The notes: generated from the sequence alone by a model not told the origin. DNA of 64,000 nucleotides from Chelativorans xinjiangensis (GCF_009812055.1 NZ_WQNH01000042.1:1-64000); one strand, 5' to 3'; positions 37,965-47,507 are shown, counted from the first letter of the stretch. Made by a program: numbers and translations.

Positions 37965-39838
37965 TCCGCCATCTCCCCCTCATACTCCGCCGAGAGCGCC
38001 AGCCATTTCTCCTCCTGCCGCTCCATCGTTCGCGCAAGCTCGGCGCGCTCCTTGGCGAGCGAGGAAGCCTTGCCCGGATCGCGCTCGTAGAGGCCGGCGT
38101 CGGCCATTTGCGCTTCGATGGCTTCGAGGCGCTTGCGCGTACGCTCGATCAGGCCTTCCGTTGCCTTGATTTCCTTGGCCAGCGGCTCGAGTTCGGCCCG
38201 GCGCCTCGCCGCTTCGCGCCGGCGCTCGGCTTTCGAAGCCTTTTCCGCCTCGCGCTTCTCGCGGTTGCGGCTCGCCCCGCCGGTGGTCAGCGCGCGGTAG
38301 TCCTCCATGTCGCCCTCGTAGGGGCGCACCGTGCCCTCACCGACCAGCCACAGGCGGTCCGCGCACGCTTCGATCAGGTGCCGGTCGTGGCTGATGAGGA
38401 TGACCGCGCCCTCGTAGGTGTTGAGCGCATCGACCAGCGCCTCGCGGCTGTCGATGTCGAGGTGGTTGGTCGGCTCGTCGAGGATGAAAAGATGCGGCGC
38501 CTCGAAGGAGGCGAGCCCCATCAGAAGCCGCGCCTTCTCGCCGCCGGAAAGGTCGCGCGCCGGCGTGTCCATCTTCTCCGTCGAAAGGCCGAACTGCGCA
38601 ACGCGCGCCCTGACCTTGGCCTCCGGCGCGTCCGGCATCAGCCGGCGCACATGCTGGTGCGCGTTCTCGTCGGGGCGAAGGTCCTCGAGCTGGTGCTGGG
38701 CGAAGATCGACACCTTCAGCCCCGGCGCCAGCGTCATCGTGCCCCTTTCGAGGCCGAGCCTGCCGGCGATCAGCTTGGCGAAGGTGGACTTGCCGTTGCC
38801 GTTGGAGCCGAGAAGGGCGATGCGGTCGTCCTCGTCGATGCGCAGCGACATGTTCTTCAAGACAGGCTTGCCCGGCTCGTAGCCGACGGCCCCGCCTTCG
38901 AGGGCGACGATGGGGGAGGCGACGGCCTTGGCCGGATTGGGAAAGCGGAAAGGCCGCACATGCTCGTTCACCGCCGCGCCGATCGGCTGCATGCGCGCCA
39001 GCGCCTTGAGCCGCGACTGCGCCTGCCTCGCCTTCGAGGCCTTGTAGCGGAAGCGTTCGACGAAGGCCTCCATATGCTTGCGCTGCGCTTCCTGCTTGAC
39101 GCGCGTCTTCTCCTGCAGCTCGGCCTTTTCCGTATACTGCCGGGCGAACTGGTCGTAGCCGCCGCGCCAGAAGGTGAGCTTCTTGTGCTCCAGATGCACG
39201 ATCGAGGAAACGGCATTGTTCAAGAGGTCACGGTCGTGGCTGATGAGAAGCACCGTATGCGGATAGCGCATCAGGTAGCTCTCCAGCCACATCGTGCCTT
39301 CAAGGTCGAGATAGTTGGTCGGCTCGTCGAGGAGAAGCAGGTCCGGCTCGGCGAACAGCACCGCCGCAAGTGCAACGCGCATGCGCCAGCCGCCGGAGAA
39401 GGCGGAGGCCGGGCGCTTCTGCGCCTCCGTATCGAACCCGAGGCCGGAAAGGATGGAAGCTGCCCGCGCTTCCGCCGAATGGGCGTCGATGTCGGCAAGC
39501 CGCACGTGGATCTCGGCGATGCGGTGCGGGTCCTCAGCCGTTTCGGCCTCGCGCATCAGGCGCTCGCGCTCGGCATCCGCCTTCAGCACGATGTCGATCA
39601 GCGGCTCTTCTGTGCCCGGCGCCTCCTGCGCCACCTGGCCGATGCGCGTTCCCTTCGGCAGGCCGACCGCGCCCGTCTCCGGCGCAAGCTCGCCGGTGAC
39701 CGCGCGGAACAGCGTCGTCTTGCCGGTGCCGTTGCGGCCCACAAGCCCCGCTTTGGTGCCAGCCGGCAGGGTGAGCGAGGCATGCTCGATGAGCAGCCGC
39801 CCGGCGACGCGTAATGAAAGGTCGTTGATCGTAAGCAT
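37961..39838 (-). CDS. ABC-F family ATPase (Uup/YheS type)
   Basis: A soluble protein of 625 residues with two ABC domains and no membrane segments. Walker A sequences are GRNGTGKTT and GSNGNGKST; signatures are SGGWRMRVALA and LSGGEKARLLMG. A linker of basic helices between them (KQEAQRKHMEAFVERFRYKA) is the ribosome-contacting P-site tRNA motif. The C-terminal coiled coil (about 540-620) is Glu/Arg rich. ABC-F proteins act on stalled ribosomes; whether this one gives antibiotic protection is not clear. Confidence 0.93.
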   Translation of the reverse strand: MLTINDLSLRVAGRLLIEHASLTLPAGTKAGLVGRNGTGKTTLFRAVTGELAPETGAVGLPKGTRIGQVAQEAPGTEEPLIDIVLKADAERERLMREAETAEDPHRIAEIHVRLADIDAHSAEARAASILSGLGFDTEAQKRPASAFSGGWRMRVALAAVLFAEPDLLLLDEPTNYLDLEGTMWLESYLMRYPHTVLLISHDRDLLNNAVSSIVHLEHKKLTFWRGGYDQFARQYTEKAELQEKTRVKQEAQRKHMEAFVERFRYKASKARQAQSRLKALARMQPIGAAVNEHVRPFRFPNPAKAVASPIVALEGGAVGYEPGKPVLKNMSLRIDEDDRIALLGSNGNGKSTFAKLIAGRLGLERGTMTLAPGLKVSIFAQHQLEDLRPDENAHQHVRRLMPDAPEAKVRARVAQFGLSTEKMDTPARDLSGGEKARLLMGLASFEAPHLFILDEPTNHLDIDSREALVDALNTYEGAVILISHDRHLIEACADRLWLVGEGTVRPYEGDMEDYRALTTGGASRNREKREAEKASKAERRREAARRRAELEPLAKEIKATEGLIERTRKRLEAIEAQMADAGLYERDPGKASSLAKERAELARTMERQEEKWLALSAEYEGEMAE

Positions 39839-39917
39839 GACCGCGGGGTTTAGGACGAGGCCGCCGCCACTTGCAAGCCCCTTGCTGGTGAAGTGCAGAG
39901 TAATCGCCTAAAAGGGC

Positions 39918-40097
39918 GGCACCCGTCGCGTCGACCCCCCTCCGCCTGCCGGCACCTCCCCCGCAAGGGGGGAGGCAGGCCGGCCGCCGGCGCTGCTTCT
40001 GCAACAGTGGAGATTGGTGAAGGCGGCCGCGACGGCTTTCCTCCCCCCTTGCGGGGGAGGTGCCGGCAGGCGGAGGGGGGTCGACGCGACGGGTGCC
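39918..40097. repeat. Palindromic repeat family B, copy B4
   Basis: The left arm, starting GGCACCCGTCGCGTCGACCC, is matched exactly by the right arm ending in GGGTCGACGCGACGGGTGCC. Core CTCCCCCGCAAGGGGGGAG is as in B2, but the middle of the arm (CGCCTGCCGGCACC) differs from B2 and B3 on both sides. It fills most of the gap between the ABC-F and DinB genes. Confidence 0.9.
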
Positions 40098-40123
40098 GAG
40101 TTATCAAACTCCCAAGCGCCCCC

Positions 40124-40636
40124 TCAGGCATACCCCCTGCCTTCCGGCGTCCTATGAAAATAGATCATATCCAGCGACGGCGGCTCTTTCCCCAACACTG
40201 ACAGGATCATATGCGCCTGGCCGCGATGGTGCGTCTGGTGGTTGAAGAAATGCGTCAGCGCCGGTGCCAGGCGCTGCGAGATCGTGCGCGGGTTGACGAC
40301 CGTCATGTAGGTGAACCGCCCTTGCAGCGCGTCCTCGTCAAGGCCGGCGATCCAGTCGGCGATGCGCTCGTCCTCCGCCTCGCGCGCCTGTCTCAGCGCC
40401 GGCAGGGCCGGATGAAGGATCGTGTCGAGCCGTGCCGGCGCCCCACCCTTGCCGGTGAAGCGCTTCATCCAGATGCGGTCGGCCGCCAGAATGTGGTTGA
40501 GCGTGCCCTTCATGGACTTGAAGAAGGCGCCCACGTCGCGCGCATAATCTTCCTCGCTCAGATCGGCCGCGGCCTCGTAGATGAGGCCGTTCGCCCACCG
40601 GTTATAGGCCGCCATCATCTCGAAATGTTGCTTCAT
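40124..40636 (-). CDS. DinB family protein
   Basis: A 170-residue four-helix-bundle protein of the DinB/YfiT group. The three metal-ligand histidines are in GTLNHILAADRIW (about residue 48) and in THFFNHQTHHRGQAH near 130-140. Members include thiol transferases that use bacillithiol, mycothiol or glutathione, and many of unknown function. It is a single gene on the minus strand, divergent from the GST gene. A specific role cannot be assigned. Confidence 0.85.
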   Translation of the reverse strand: MKQHFEMMAAYNRWANGLIYEAAADLSEEDYARDVGAFFKSMKGTLNHILAADRIWMKRFTGKGGAPARLDTILHPALPALRQAREAEDERIADWIAGLDEDALQGRFTYMTVVNPRTISQRLAPALTHFFNHQTHHRGQAHMILSVLGKEPPSLDMIYFHRTPEGRGYA

Positions 40637-40794
40637 GGTGCTTCCCCGCTCTTGGCCCGCTCTTACAGTGCCCCATGATTAGCGCATCCTCCCCGCCGCC
40701 ACCTATCAATTCCATACATCCTTGCCTTGCAAAAAAGCGATTGGAACCTTCGCTCGGTGCGCGGTAAGCCGAAGGCCCGAATGGAGAGATACCG

Positions 40795-41487
40795 ATGACG
40801 ATCCTGCTCTACGACTTGGTCGGAAGCGATGAGCGCCGCCCCTTCAGCCCGCATTGCTGGAAGGTGGCGCTCGCGCTCGCCCACAAGGGCCTTTCCTTCA
40901 AGGCCGTTCCCACCCGCTTCACCGAGATCGCCGGTATCGAGAACGGCGCCACAAGGACCGTGCCCCTCATCCGCGACGGCGACCGCGTGGTGAGGGACTC
41001 CTTCGCCATCGCCCTTTACCTGGAGGAAGCCTATCCGGACCGGCCGACGCTGTTCGCAGGCGAGGGCGGCAAGGCGATGGCGCGTTTCGTCGAGCGCTGG
41101 TCGCAGCTCACGCTCCACGCCTTCATCGGCGAGGCGGCGCTGACGGATATCCATGGCCTGCTCGGCGCTAACGACCAGGCCTATTTCCGGGAAAGCCGTG
41201 AGGCGCGCTTCGGCAAGGTGCTGGAAGAGGTGCCGGCCGGCCGCGAGGCGAAGCTCGAAGGCTTCCGCACAAGCCTCGCGCCGCTGCGCACGCTCTTCGA
41301 GCACCAGCCCTTCATCGGCGGCGAAGGCCCGCTCTTTGCCGATTACATCGTCGCCGGCGCCCTGCAATGGGCGCGCGTGGCCTCGCCCTTTCCCTTCCTG
41401 GCGCCAGACGATCCGGTGGCCGCGTGGTTCGCCCGCTGCCTCGACCTTCACAGTGGCCTCGGCCGCGGCGTGCCTGCCGCGGCGTGA
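40795..41487 (+). CDS. Glutathione S-transferase family protein
   Basis: A 230-residue protein with an N-terminal thioredoxin-like domain (ILLYDLVGSDERRPFSPHCW) containing the glutathione-binding cis-Pro region RTVPLIRDG and DSFAIALYLEE, then an all-helical C-terminal domain. The SPHCW active-site segment resembles beta-etherase-like (LigE/LigF) GSTs. Its substrate is unknown. It is divergent from the DinB gene; both families can act on thiols, but a link is only a guess. Confidence 0.88.
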   Translation: MTILLYDLVGSDERRPFSPHCWKVALALAHKGLSFKAVPTRFTEIAGIENGATRTVPLIRDGDRVVRDSFAIALYLEEAYPDRPTLFAGEGGKAMARFVERWSQLTLHAFIGEAALTDIHGLLGANDQAYFRESREARFGKVLEEVPAGREAKLEGFRTSLAPLRTLFEHQPFIGGEGPLFADYIVAGALQWARVASPFPFLAPDDPVAAWFARCLDLHSGLGRGVPAAA

Positions 41488-41564
41488 TCGCTCTTCACAC
41501 GGGCCTCCCGCACCGCTATAGACCCGCCATCTCAATTCTTTCCCCTTAAACGCAAGGACCTGAA

Positions 41565-41987
41565 ATGGCGATTGAACGCACCTTCTCCATGATCAAGCCG
41601 GACGCCACGGCACGCAACCTGACCGGCGCCATCACCAAGATGTTCGAAGACGCGGGCCTCAAGGTCGTCGCCTCCAAGCGCGTGTGGATGAGCCGCCACC
41701 AGGCCGAAGGTTTCTACGCCGTCCACAAGGAGCGGCCCTTCTTCGGCGAGCTGTGCGCCTTCATGTCCTCCGGCCCCACCGTGGTGCAGGTGCTGGAAGG
41801 CGAGAACGCCATCGCCTTGAACCGCGAGATCATGGGCGCCACCAACCCGGCCGATGCCGCCGAGGGCACCATCCGCAAGCTCTATGCCAACTCCATCGGC
41901 GAGAACTCCGTCCACGGCTCCGACGCGCCGGAGACGGCGGCCGAGGAAATCCGCTACTGGTTCTCCGACGTCGAGCTGGTCGGCTGA
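41565..41987 (+). CDS. ndk: Nucleoside diphosphate kinase
   Basis: Balances nucleoside triphosphate pools by phosphoryl transfer through His117 (NSVHGSDA). It has 140 residues. [15 protein letters not shown] at the start and the [14 protein letters not shown] segment are standard. It is a single gene followed by a clear intrinsic terminator at 42033-42060. Confidence 0.98.
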   Translation: MAIERTFSMIKPDATARNLTGAITKMFEDAGLKVVASKRVWMSRHQAEGFYAVHKERPFFGELCAFMSSGPTVVQVLEGENAIALNREIMGATNPADAAEGTIRKLYANSIGENSVHGSDAPETAAEEIRYWFSDVELVG

Positions 41988-42032
41988 ATCGATCTTGCAG
42001 CTTTCGGCTGCAAGCGGTTGAGAAGATTCGAG

Positions 42033-42060
42033 AAGCCGGAGGCACGCCTCCGGCTTTTTA
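42033..42060 (+). terminator. Rho-independent terminator of ndk
   Basis: AAGCCGGAGG and CCTCCGGCTT form a 10-bp GC-rich stem with a four-base loop, followed by a T-run. It starts 46 bases after the ndk stop. Confidence 0.88.
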
Positions 42061-42082
42061 TTTGAGCGTTTTGCCGGCTTGA

Positions 42083-42135
42083 CCGTTCAGGCATGGGTCC
42101 TCGGGTCATCCTCGGGTTAAACCTGGGGACCACGG
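42083..42135. repeat. Decayed copy of repeat family D
   Basis: GTTCAGGCATGGGTCCTCGGG matches the left arm of the perfect hairpin at 3400-3446, with one base changed. The right arm is broken up (CCTGGGGACCACGG), so pairing is imperfect. Confidence 0.6.
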
Positions 42136-42179
42136 ACGACGAGGGTGGAAAGGCAGCCACCTCACCCCACGCGACGCGC

Positions 42180-42287
42180 GTCATCCCGGAAGCCGGAGCG
42201 ATAGCGGAGGCTGTCCGGGACCCATTCCGGATGGTGGGCGAGTCACGGAATGGGTCCCGGACAAGCCTTCGGCTTTCCGGGATGACG
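42180..42287. repeat. Palindromic repeat family C, copy C1
   Basis: It begins CGTCATCCCGGAAGCCGGAG, ends CTTTCCGGGATGACG, and has inner arms TGTCCGGGACCCATTCCG and CGGAATGGGTCCCGGACA. Near-identical sequence occurs at 52757-52865 and a longer variant at 52352-52522. It lies between ndk and moaE, past the ndk terminator. Confidence 0.85.
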
Positions 42288-42310
42288 AGGGCAGCGCTCG
42301 GCGCCTCCCG

Positions 42311-42784
42311 TCAAACCTTCCCCCAGCGCCCAAGCGCCTTCTCGTCCTCCGTCTTCGCCTCCACCCAGCGGCCTTCCTCGCCACCGGCCGGATGCTCCTT
42401 CTTCCAGAAGGGCGCGCGGGATTTCAGGTAGTCCATGAGGAAATCCGCCGCTTCCAGCGCCGCCTTGCGGTGCGTCGACGCCGCCACCACCAGGACGATG
42501 TTCTCGCCCGGCCGGAGCTTGCCGAAGCGGTGGATGACGGTAAGCCCGGTGAGCGGCCAGCGCTCCACCGCCTCATCCGCGATGCGGCCGATCTCGGCCT
42601 CGGCCATGCCGGGATAGTGTTCGAGTTCAAGCGCGGCGAGCCGCCCGCTCTCATCGCGGCAGCGCCCGGTGAAGGTCACCACCGCGCCGACGTCCTTACG
42701 CCCCGCCGTCAGCCGGTCGATCTCGGCGGCGATGTCGAAATCCTCGGCCTCAACGCGCACGAGGGGCTGGCAGCGCTCCGCCAC
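42311..42784 (-). CDS. moaE: Molybdopterin synthase catalytic subunit
   Basis: Large subunit of MPT synthase, which inserts sulfur into precursor Z. It has 157 residues: GAVVTFTGRCRDESG, LELEHYPGMAEAEIGRI and the active-site region HRFGKLRPGENIVLVVAAST followed by HRKAAL and FMDYLKSRAPFWKKE. The start is taken as the GTG at 42784, just after the moaD stop; the frame is open further up, but only as non-homologous sequence inside moaD. It supplies cofactor for enzymes such as the oxidoreductase at 53593. Confidence 0.93.
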   Translation of the reverse strand: MAERCQPLVRVEAEDFDIAAEIDRLTAGRKDVGAVVTFTGRCRDESGRLAALELEHYPGMAEAEIGRIADEAVERWPLTGLTVIHRFGKLRPGENIVLVVAASTHRKAALEAADFLMDYLKSRAPFWKKEHPAGGEEGRWVEAKTEDEKALGRWGKV

Positions 42785-42786
42785 GG

Positions 42787-43038
42787 TCAGCCTCCCGTCA
42801 TCGGCGGGAACAGCGCCACCTCGCCGTCGGCCGGCAGCTTGGCCTCGTGCTCCACATGCTCGTGGTCGACCGCGACGCGGATCACCTCCGGATACTCCAG
42901 CGCCGCCGCATAGCCGTCGCCGCGCCCCTTCAGCCAGGTCAGGAGATCGGTCACCGTCTCCACCTCTTGCGGCAGGGCCACCGTCTCGATCTCCCGGCCG
43001 ATGCGCTCGCGCACCCATGCGAAATAGACGAGTTTCAT
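42787..43038 (-). CDS. moaD: Molybdopterin synthase sulfur carrier subunit
   Basis: A ubiquitin-like sulfur carrier, 83 residues, ending in the essential Gly-Gly (ALFPPMTGG) that is thiocarboxylated. KLVYFAWVRERIGREIETVA forms the first strands. It is directly followed by moaE and preceded by pgsA with a 5-base gap, giving pgsA-moaD-moaE as one transcript. Confidence 0.95.
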   Translation of the reverse strand: MKLVYFAWVRERIGREIETVALPQEVETVTDLLTWLKGRGDGYAAALEYPEVIRVAVDHEHVEHEAKLPADGEVALFPPMTGG

Positions 43039-43043
43039 GGCCG

Positions 43044-43655
43044 TTATTCCTCGATGATATGCTTCAGCCCGGCACGGAAATAATCATATCCGGTGTAAAG
43101 CGTCACCAGCGCCGAGAACCATAAAAGCGCAATGCCGGTCTCGGTCGTATAGGGCACCACCTTGTCGCCGGCGGGGCCGGCAAGCAGGAAGCCGATCGCC
43201 AGCATCTGGATGGTCGTCTTCCATTTGGCAAGTTGCGTCACCGGCACGCTCACCTTGAGCGCGGCCAGATATTCGCGCAATCCCGAGACGAGGATCTCCC
43301 GGCACAGGATGATGATCGCCGCCCACAGCGTCCATCCGGCGATGGTGCGGTCCGTGTCGGCGGCCAGAAGCAGAAGGCAGGTGGCCACCAGAAGCTTGTC
43401 GGCGATCGGGTCCAGCATCTTGCCGATATTCGAGGTCTGCTGCCAGGTGCGGGCGAGATACCCGTCGAGATAGTCGGTGATGCTGGCCGCCAGGAAGATG
43501 CCGAGCGCCGTCCAGCGCGCGAAGTCGCTCGACTGCAGCCGCCCTTCGAGGAAAAAGCACAGGACGATCAGCGGCACCGCCATGATGCGCGCATAGGTGA
43601 GCAGGTTGGGCAGATTGAATGCGCTTTGCGGCTGTTGCATGGATTGCTGGCTCAT
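43044..43655 (-). CDS. pgsA: CDP-diacylglycerol-glycerol-3-phosphate 3-phosphatidyltransferase
   Basis: Makes phosphatidylglycerophosphate, the precursor of phosphatidylglycerol and cardiolipin. It is a 203-residue membrane protein carrying the CDP-alcohol transferase motif in DYLDGYLARTWQQTSNIGKM and then LDPIADKLL. Helices cover most of the chain. It lies between uvrC and moaD, in the common order uvrC-pgsA-moaD-moaE of Rhizobiales. Repeat copy A3 occupies the gap upstream. Confidence 0.94.
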   Translation of the reverse strand: MSQQSMQQPQSAFNLPNLLTYARIMAVPLIVLCFFLEGRLQSSDFARWTALGIFLAASITDYLDGYLARTWQQTSNIGKMLDPIADKLLVATCLLLLAADTDRTIAGWTLWAAIIILCREILVSGLREYLAALKVSVPVTQLAKWKTTIQMLAIGFLLAGPAGDKVVPYTTETGIALLWFSALVTLYTGYDYFRAGLKHIIEE

Positions 43656-43691
43656 GGATGGCCTTTCAAATCAGACGCCGTAGTGTGCGGT

Positions 43692-43817
43692 CTAGTGGGG
43701 CGATTTGTCCTGACAGATGGCACCCATCTGTCAGGACAAATCGCCCCACCGGATTATTAGCTTGTGGGCTGACTTTTCCAAACAGATGGGTACCATCTGT
43801 TTGGGTCAGACCACTAG
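43692..43817 (+). repeat. Palindromic element family A, copy A3 (best preserved)
   Basis: Bounded by CTAGTGG (43692-43698) and CCACTAG (43811-43817). Hairpin 1 has perfect 26-bp arms (43695-43720 and 43724-43749) around a three-base loop. Hairpin 2 (CCAAACAGATGG, GTA, CCATCTGTTTGG, 43778-43804) follows after a linker containing TTAGCTTGTGGGCTGAC. There is no open reading frame. Copies A1 and A2 share this layout, so this is a short mobile-type palindromic element in the gap between uvrC and pgsA. Confidence 0.9.
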
Positions 43818-43852
43818 CTGACATATGGGCGGGGCCTTCGCTCGGTAAAGCA

Positions 43853-45808
43853 CTATCTGCCCTCGTGGAAGTGGTTGTAGATCAGCCGGGCGATGGATTC
43901 GGAGATGCCGTCGACCTCCATCAGGTCCTCGACGCCCGCCCGGCTGACTGCCTTCGCCGTGCCGAAGTGATGCAGAAGCGTCCGTTTGCGCCCCGGCCCG
44001 ATGCCGGCGATCTCGTCGAGCGGGTTCCTCACCATCTCCTTCTTGCGCCGTGCCCGGTGCGTGCCGATGGCGAAGCGGTGCGCCTCGTCGCGCAGCCGCT
44101 GCACGAAATAGAGAACGGGATCGCGCACCGGCAGCGAGAAGGGCTGCTTTTCCTGCATGAAGAATCGCTCGCGCCCGGCGTCCCGGTCCGGCCCCTTGGC
44201 GATGCCGATCGCGGTGACGAGATCGGCGATGCCGAGATCGTCGAGGATCCGCCGCACGGACGACATTTGCCCCTTGCCGCCGTCGATCAGGATGACGTCC
44301 GGCCAGGCGGGAAAGGCATCGGCCTCGCTGTCGGTGCCGTTTTCCGGCAGGCCCTGCTCGTTGATGAGCCGGGAAAAGCGCCGCTGCATCACCTCCCGCA
44401 TCATGCCGAAGTCGTCGCCGGGCGTGATGTCGGTCGAGCGGATGTTGAATTTGCGGTACTGGTTCTTCACGAAACCTTCCGCGCCCGCCACGATCATCGC
44501 GCCGACGGCGTTGGCGCCCATGATGTGCGAGTTGTCGTAGACCTCGATGCGCCGCGGCGCGGCTTCCAGCCCGAAGGTCTCGGCAAATCCCTCCAGAAGC
44601 CGCGTCTGCGACGAGGTTTCGGCGAGCCTGCGCCCCAGCGCCTCGCGCGCGTTCCGCAGGGCGTGCTCGGCGAGGTCCTTCTTCTCGCCGCGCTGCGGCA
44701 CCGACACGGAGACCTTGCGTCCCGCCCGCGTCGACAGCGCCTCGGCCAGCAGCGCCTGGTCCTCCACCGTGTGGGACAGGAGGATGGCGCGCGGGCAGGG
44801 CTTGTCGTCATAGAACTGGGCGAGGAAGGAGCCGAGCACCTCTCCGGGCGCGAGCGCGGGGTCCGCCTTGGGGAAATAGGCGCGGTTGCCCCAGTTCTGC
44901 CCGGTCCGGAAGAAGAAGACCTGGATGCAGCTCTGCCCGCCTTCCTGATGGATGGCGAAAACGTCGGCCTCCTCGATGCCTTGCGGGTTGATGCCCTGGT
45001 GGGCCTGCACATGGCTGAGCGCGGAAAGCCGGTCGCGGTAGACCGCCGCCCGCTCGAAGTCGAGCGCCTCGGAGGCCTCCTGCATGGCCGTGGCGATATC
45101 CGCCTTCACCTTGCTGGAGCGGCCGGAAAGAAACGCCTTCGTCTCCGCCACCAGCGCCGCATAGTCCTCTTCGCTGATCTCGCCCGTGCAAGGGCCGGAG
45201 CAGCGTTTGATCTGGTAGAGGAGGCAAGGCCGCGTGCGGCTTTCGAAGACCGAATCCGTGCAGGTGCGGATGAGGAAAGCCCGCTGCAGCGAGTTGATGG
45301 TCCGCCCCACCGCGCCGGCCGAGGCGAAGGGGCCGAAATAGTCGCCCTTCTTCGAGCGTGCGCCGCGATGCTTGAAGATGCCTGGGGCAGGGTGGTCGCC
45401 GGTCAGGAGGATATAGGGAAACGACTTGTCGTCGCGCAGGAGAACGTTGAAGCGCGGGCGCAGGCGCTTGATGAGGTTGGCTTCCAGAAGAAGCGCCTCG
45501 GTCTCGGTGCGCGTGACGACGAACTCCATCGACGCCGTCTCGCGAATCATGCGCGTGATGCGGTTCGTGTGGCCGCGCCCCTGGGCGTAGTTCGTCACCC
45601 GTTTCTTCAGGCTGCGCGCCTTGCCGACGTAGAGCACGTCGCCCTCGGCGTTCATCATGCGGTAGACGCCCGGCGCGTTGGGCAGGCGCTTGACGACCGC
45701 CTGGATCACCTCCGCGCCGACGGCGGCACTGTCTGCACCCGCGCTGTCCCACTCGACGGCCTTGCCGGGCAGGGGGCTTATTTCCGGGGAAAGATCGGGT
45801 GTGCTCAT
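43853..45808 (-). CDS. uvrC: Excinuclease ABC subunit C
   Basis: Makes both incisions in nucleotide excision repair, 651 residues. The GIY-YIG domain is at the start ([20 protein letters not shown]), followed by the four-Cys region ([20 protein letters not shown]), UvrB-binding motif, the RNase H-like domain and the two helix-hairpin-helix motifs at the end ([38 protein letters not shown]). The start at 45808 overlaps the upstream SDR stop by 4 bases (ATGA); the frame open to 46135 lies inside the SDR gene. Confidence 0.95.
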   Translation of the reverse strand: MSTPDLSPEISPLPGKAVEWDSAGADSAAVGAEVIQAVVKRLPNAPGVYRMMNAEGDVLYVGKARSLKKRVTNYAQGRGHTNRITRMIRETASMEFVVTRTETEALLLEANLIKRLRPRFNVLLRDDKSFPYILLTGDHPAPGIFKHRGARSKKGDYFGPFASAGAVGRTINSLQRAFLIRTCTDSVFESRTRPCLLYQIKRCSGPCTGEISEEDYAALVAETKAFLSGRSSKVKADIATAMQEASEALDFERAAVYRDRLSALSHVQAHQGINPQGIEEADVFAIHQEGGQSCIQVFFFRTGQNWGNRAYFPKADPALAPGEVLGSFLAQFYDDKPCPRAILLSHTVEDQALLAEALSTRAGRKVSVSVPQRGEKKDLAEHALRNAREALGRRLAETSSQTRLLEGFAETFGLEAAPRRIEVYDNSHIMGANAVGAMIVAGAEGFVKNQYRKFNIRSTDITPGDDFGMMREVMQRRFSRLINEQGLPENGTDSEADAFPAWPDVILIDGGKGQMSSVRRILDDLGIADLVTAIGIAKGPDRDAGRERFFMQEKQPFSLPVRDPVLYFVQRLRDEAHRFAIGTHRARRKKEMVRNPLDEIAGIGPGRKRTLLHHFGTAKAVSRAGVEDLMEVDGISESIARLIYNHFHEGR

Positions 45809-46569
45809 TCGGCCACTCCGGCGATATCCGGCGTTTGCCAGGCCAGATGCTGCCCGCCGTCGAGCGCGATCATCTGTCCGGTCACCGACGGCGTTTCCCA
45901 CAGATAACGGATCGTGGCGCCGAATTCCGGCAGTTCCGGCCCCCGCTCTAGGATGAGCGCCCTGGTCTGGCGCCGGAAATCCTCTTCGTCCTGGCGGTCG
46001 TTGGGCAGCGCCGGGCCCGGGCCGATGGCGTTGACGCGGATGCGCGGGGCCAGCGCCTGCGCCATGGTGCGCGTGGCCGTCCACAACGCCGATTTCGACA
46101 GCGTGTAGCTGAAGAAGCGCGGCGTCGGCTTCCACACGCGCTGGTCGATCATGTTGACGATCAAACCTTCCTCTCCCTGCGGCAGTGCCCGCGCGAAACT
46201 CCTGGCGATGATGGCGGGCGCCTTCACGTGGATGGCGAAGTGCCGGTCCCAGACCTCATCGGTAAAGTCGGTCACCGAATCCTCCTCGAAGACGGAGGCA
46301 TTGTTGACCACGAGCCCGACCGATCCCAGTGCCACCGCCGCCTCGTCCACCAGCATCTCGACCTGCTTCGTATCGGCAAGGTCTGCTTGCAGCACGCACG
46401 CCTCGCCGCCCTCGGCAATGATCGCCGCCGCCAACTGGTCGGCTTCCTCGCGGGACATGCCGCAATGGATAGCGATCCTGAAGCCATGCGCCGCCAGATC
46501 GAGCGCGATGGCCCTGCCGATCCTTTTCGCCCCGCCTGTCACGAGGGCGCACTTATCTGTCTGCCGCAT
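45805..46569 (-). CDS. SDR family oxidoreductase, pteridine-reductase-like
   Basis: A 254-residue short-chain dehydrogenase. The cofactor motif is TGGAKRIG, then [10 protein letters not shown], and Tyr-x3-Lys in [16 protein letters not shown]. The GGxKRIG start, NNASVFE and the YTLSKSAL active site resemble FolM/PTR1 dihydropteridine or dihydrofolate reductases rather than general FabG-type SDRs. The serine of the usual triad is not obvious ([20 protein letters not shown]), which also fits the FolM/PTR1 group. It is coupled to uvrC by a 4-base overlap. Confidence 0.8.
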   Translation of the reverse strand: MRQTDKCALVTGGAKRIGRAIALDLAAHGFRIAIHCGMSREEADQLAAAIIAEGGEACVLQADLADTKQVEMLVDEAAVALGSVGLVVNNASVFEEDSVTDFTDEVWDRHFAIHVKAPAIIARSFARALPQGEEGLIVNMIDQRVWKPTPRFFSYTLSKSALWTATRTMAQALAPRIRVNAIGPGPALPNDRQDEEDFRRQTRALILERGPELPEFGATIRYLWETPSVTGQMIALDGGQHLAWQTPDIAGVAE

Positions 46570-46739
46570 CCGTTCACCCGTTCTCCGCGGCTTATATATG
46601 ACCTCGCACCGCGTATTTATAGCACCTTCCAGACGGCCTTGCCGCAGCAGTGGAAGGGTAGGTGGCGGGGGACGATACAGTTTTTACAAATAACAAAATG
46701 TCGAACTTCTGCCGTATTCACCGCTGTTATTGAACAGTG

Positions 46740-46767
46740 CTTCACCGTTGAGCTTTTTTTGGTGAAG
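46740..46767. promoter_or_regulatory. AT-rich leader with small inverted repeat before outer-membrane gene
   Basis: CTTCACC and GGTGAAG (46740-46746, 46761-46767) form a 7-bp dyad around a T-run, in an AT-rich stretch (46675-46808) that stands out from the GC-rich surroundings. It is likely to contain the promoter of the following porin-like gene. No exact -35/-10 is claimed. Confidence 0.35.
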
Positions 46768-46808
46768 TTTGATGGTTTTCACTAATATTTTGATCAATAG
46801 GTGATTTG

Positions 46809-47471
46809 ATGAAGATCGTACGTACGCTGCTTCCGTGCGCAGCACTCCTTGCCTTTGCAAACGCGGCCGTTGCTGCGGATGCGATTATCCTGCCCCCGGC
46901 CGACATCGCGGTGCCGCCCATCACGTCCGCGCCGTCGGACTGGAACGGCGGGTATGCCGGTGCTACCGTGGGCTATGCCTTCTCCGGTGAATCGAAAGTG
47001 ACCGACGGCAATGCTTCCGGAAAGCGCGACGAAAAGGGTTTTGTCGGCGGCGTTTTCGCCGGCTGGAACTGGCAGTCCGGCAACTTCGTCTATGGCGTGG
47101 AAGGCGACGTCGGCGTTGCCAAGCAAAGCGAGGACCTGCGGAGTGGGAAGAAGAAGTGGGCCATCGACACCGCCACCCTGCGCCCGCGCCTTGGCTATGC
47201 CGTCACCGACAACATCCTGCTTTACGGCACCGCGGGAGGAGCCGCGCAGCCGAAGAGCTACTACGACGGTGCGGGCAATTCCGATTCCAAGGTCATGCTG
47301 GGTTGGACCGCCGGCGTCGGTGCCGATGTGAAGCTCACCAAGCGCACCTTCGCGAAGCTGGAATACCGCTATACGGACTTCGGGAAGGAGAAGTTCGATA
47401 TCGGTGGAACCTCCTACACCGACACCACCAAGCAGCATAAGATGCTGGTCGGCCTCGGCATCTCCTTCTAG
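46809..47471 (+). CDS. Outer-membrane beta-barrel protein, Omp25/31 type (copy 1)
   Basis: A 220-residue small porin-like barrel. The signal peptide runs to about residue 23 (ALLAFANAAVAA). After a Pro-rich linker come alternating beta strands: WNGGYAGATVGYAF, GWNWQSGNFVYGVEGDVG, LRPRLGYAVTDNILLYGTAG, FAKLEYRYTDFG and the C-terminal MLVGLGISF, ending in Phe as outer-membrane proteins do. It is a paralogue of the gene at 47758. Omp25-type proteins tie the outer membrane to peptidoglycan and LPS in Rhizobiales. Confidence 0.9.
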   Translation: MKIVRTLLPCAALLAFANAAVAADAIILPPADIAVPPITSAPSDWNGGYAGATVGYAFSGESKVTDGNASGKRDEKGFVGGVFAGWNWQSGNFVYGVEGDVGVAKQSEDLRSGKKKWAIDTATLRPRLGYAVTDNILLYGTAGGAAQPKSYYDGAGNSDSKVMLGWTAGVGADVKLTKRTFAKLEYRYTDFGKEKFDIGGTSYTDTTKQHKMLVGLGISF

Positions 47472-47507
47472 TTCCAGGCACCTTGCCGGCGCGGATTGGA
47501 CGACCGG

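Noticed and set aside
39850-40245. Short open frames on both strands between the ABC-F and DinB genes
   Set aside because: They are translations of palindromic repeat B4 and therefore look alike on both strands.
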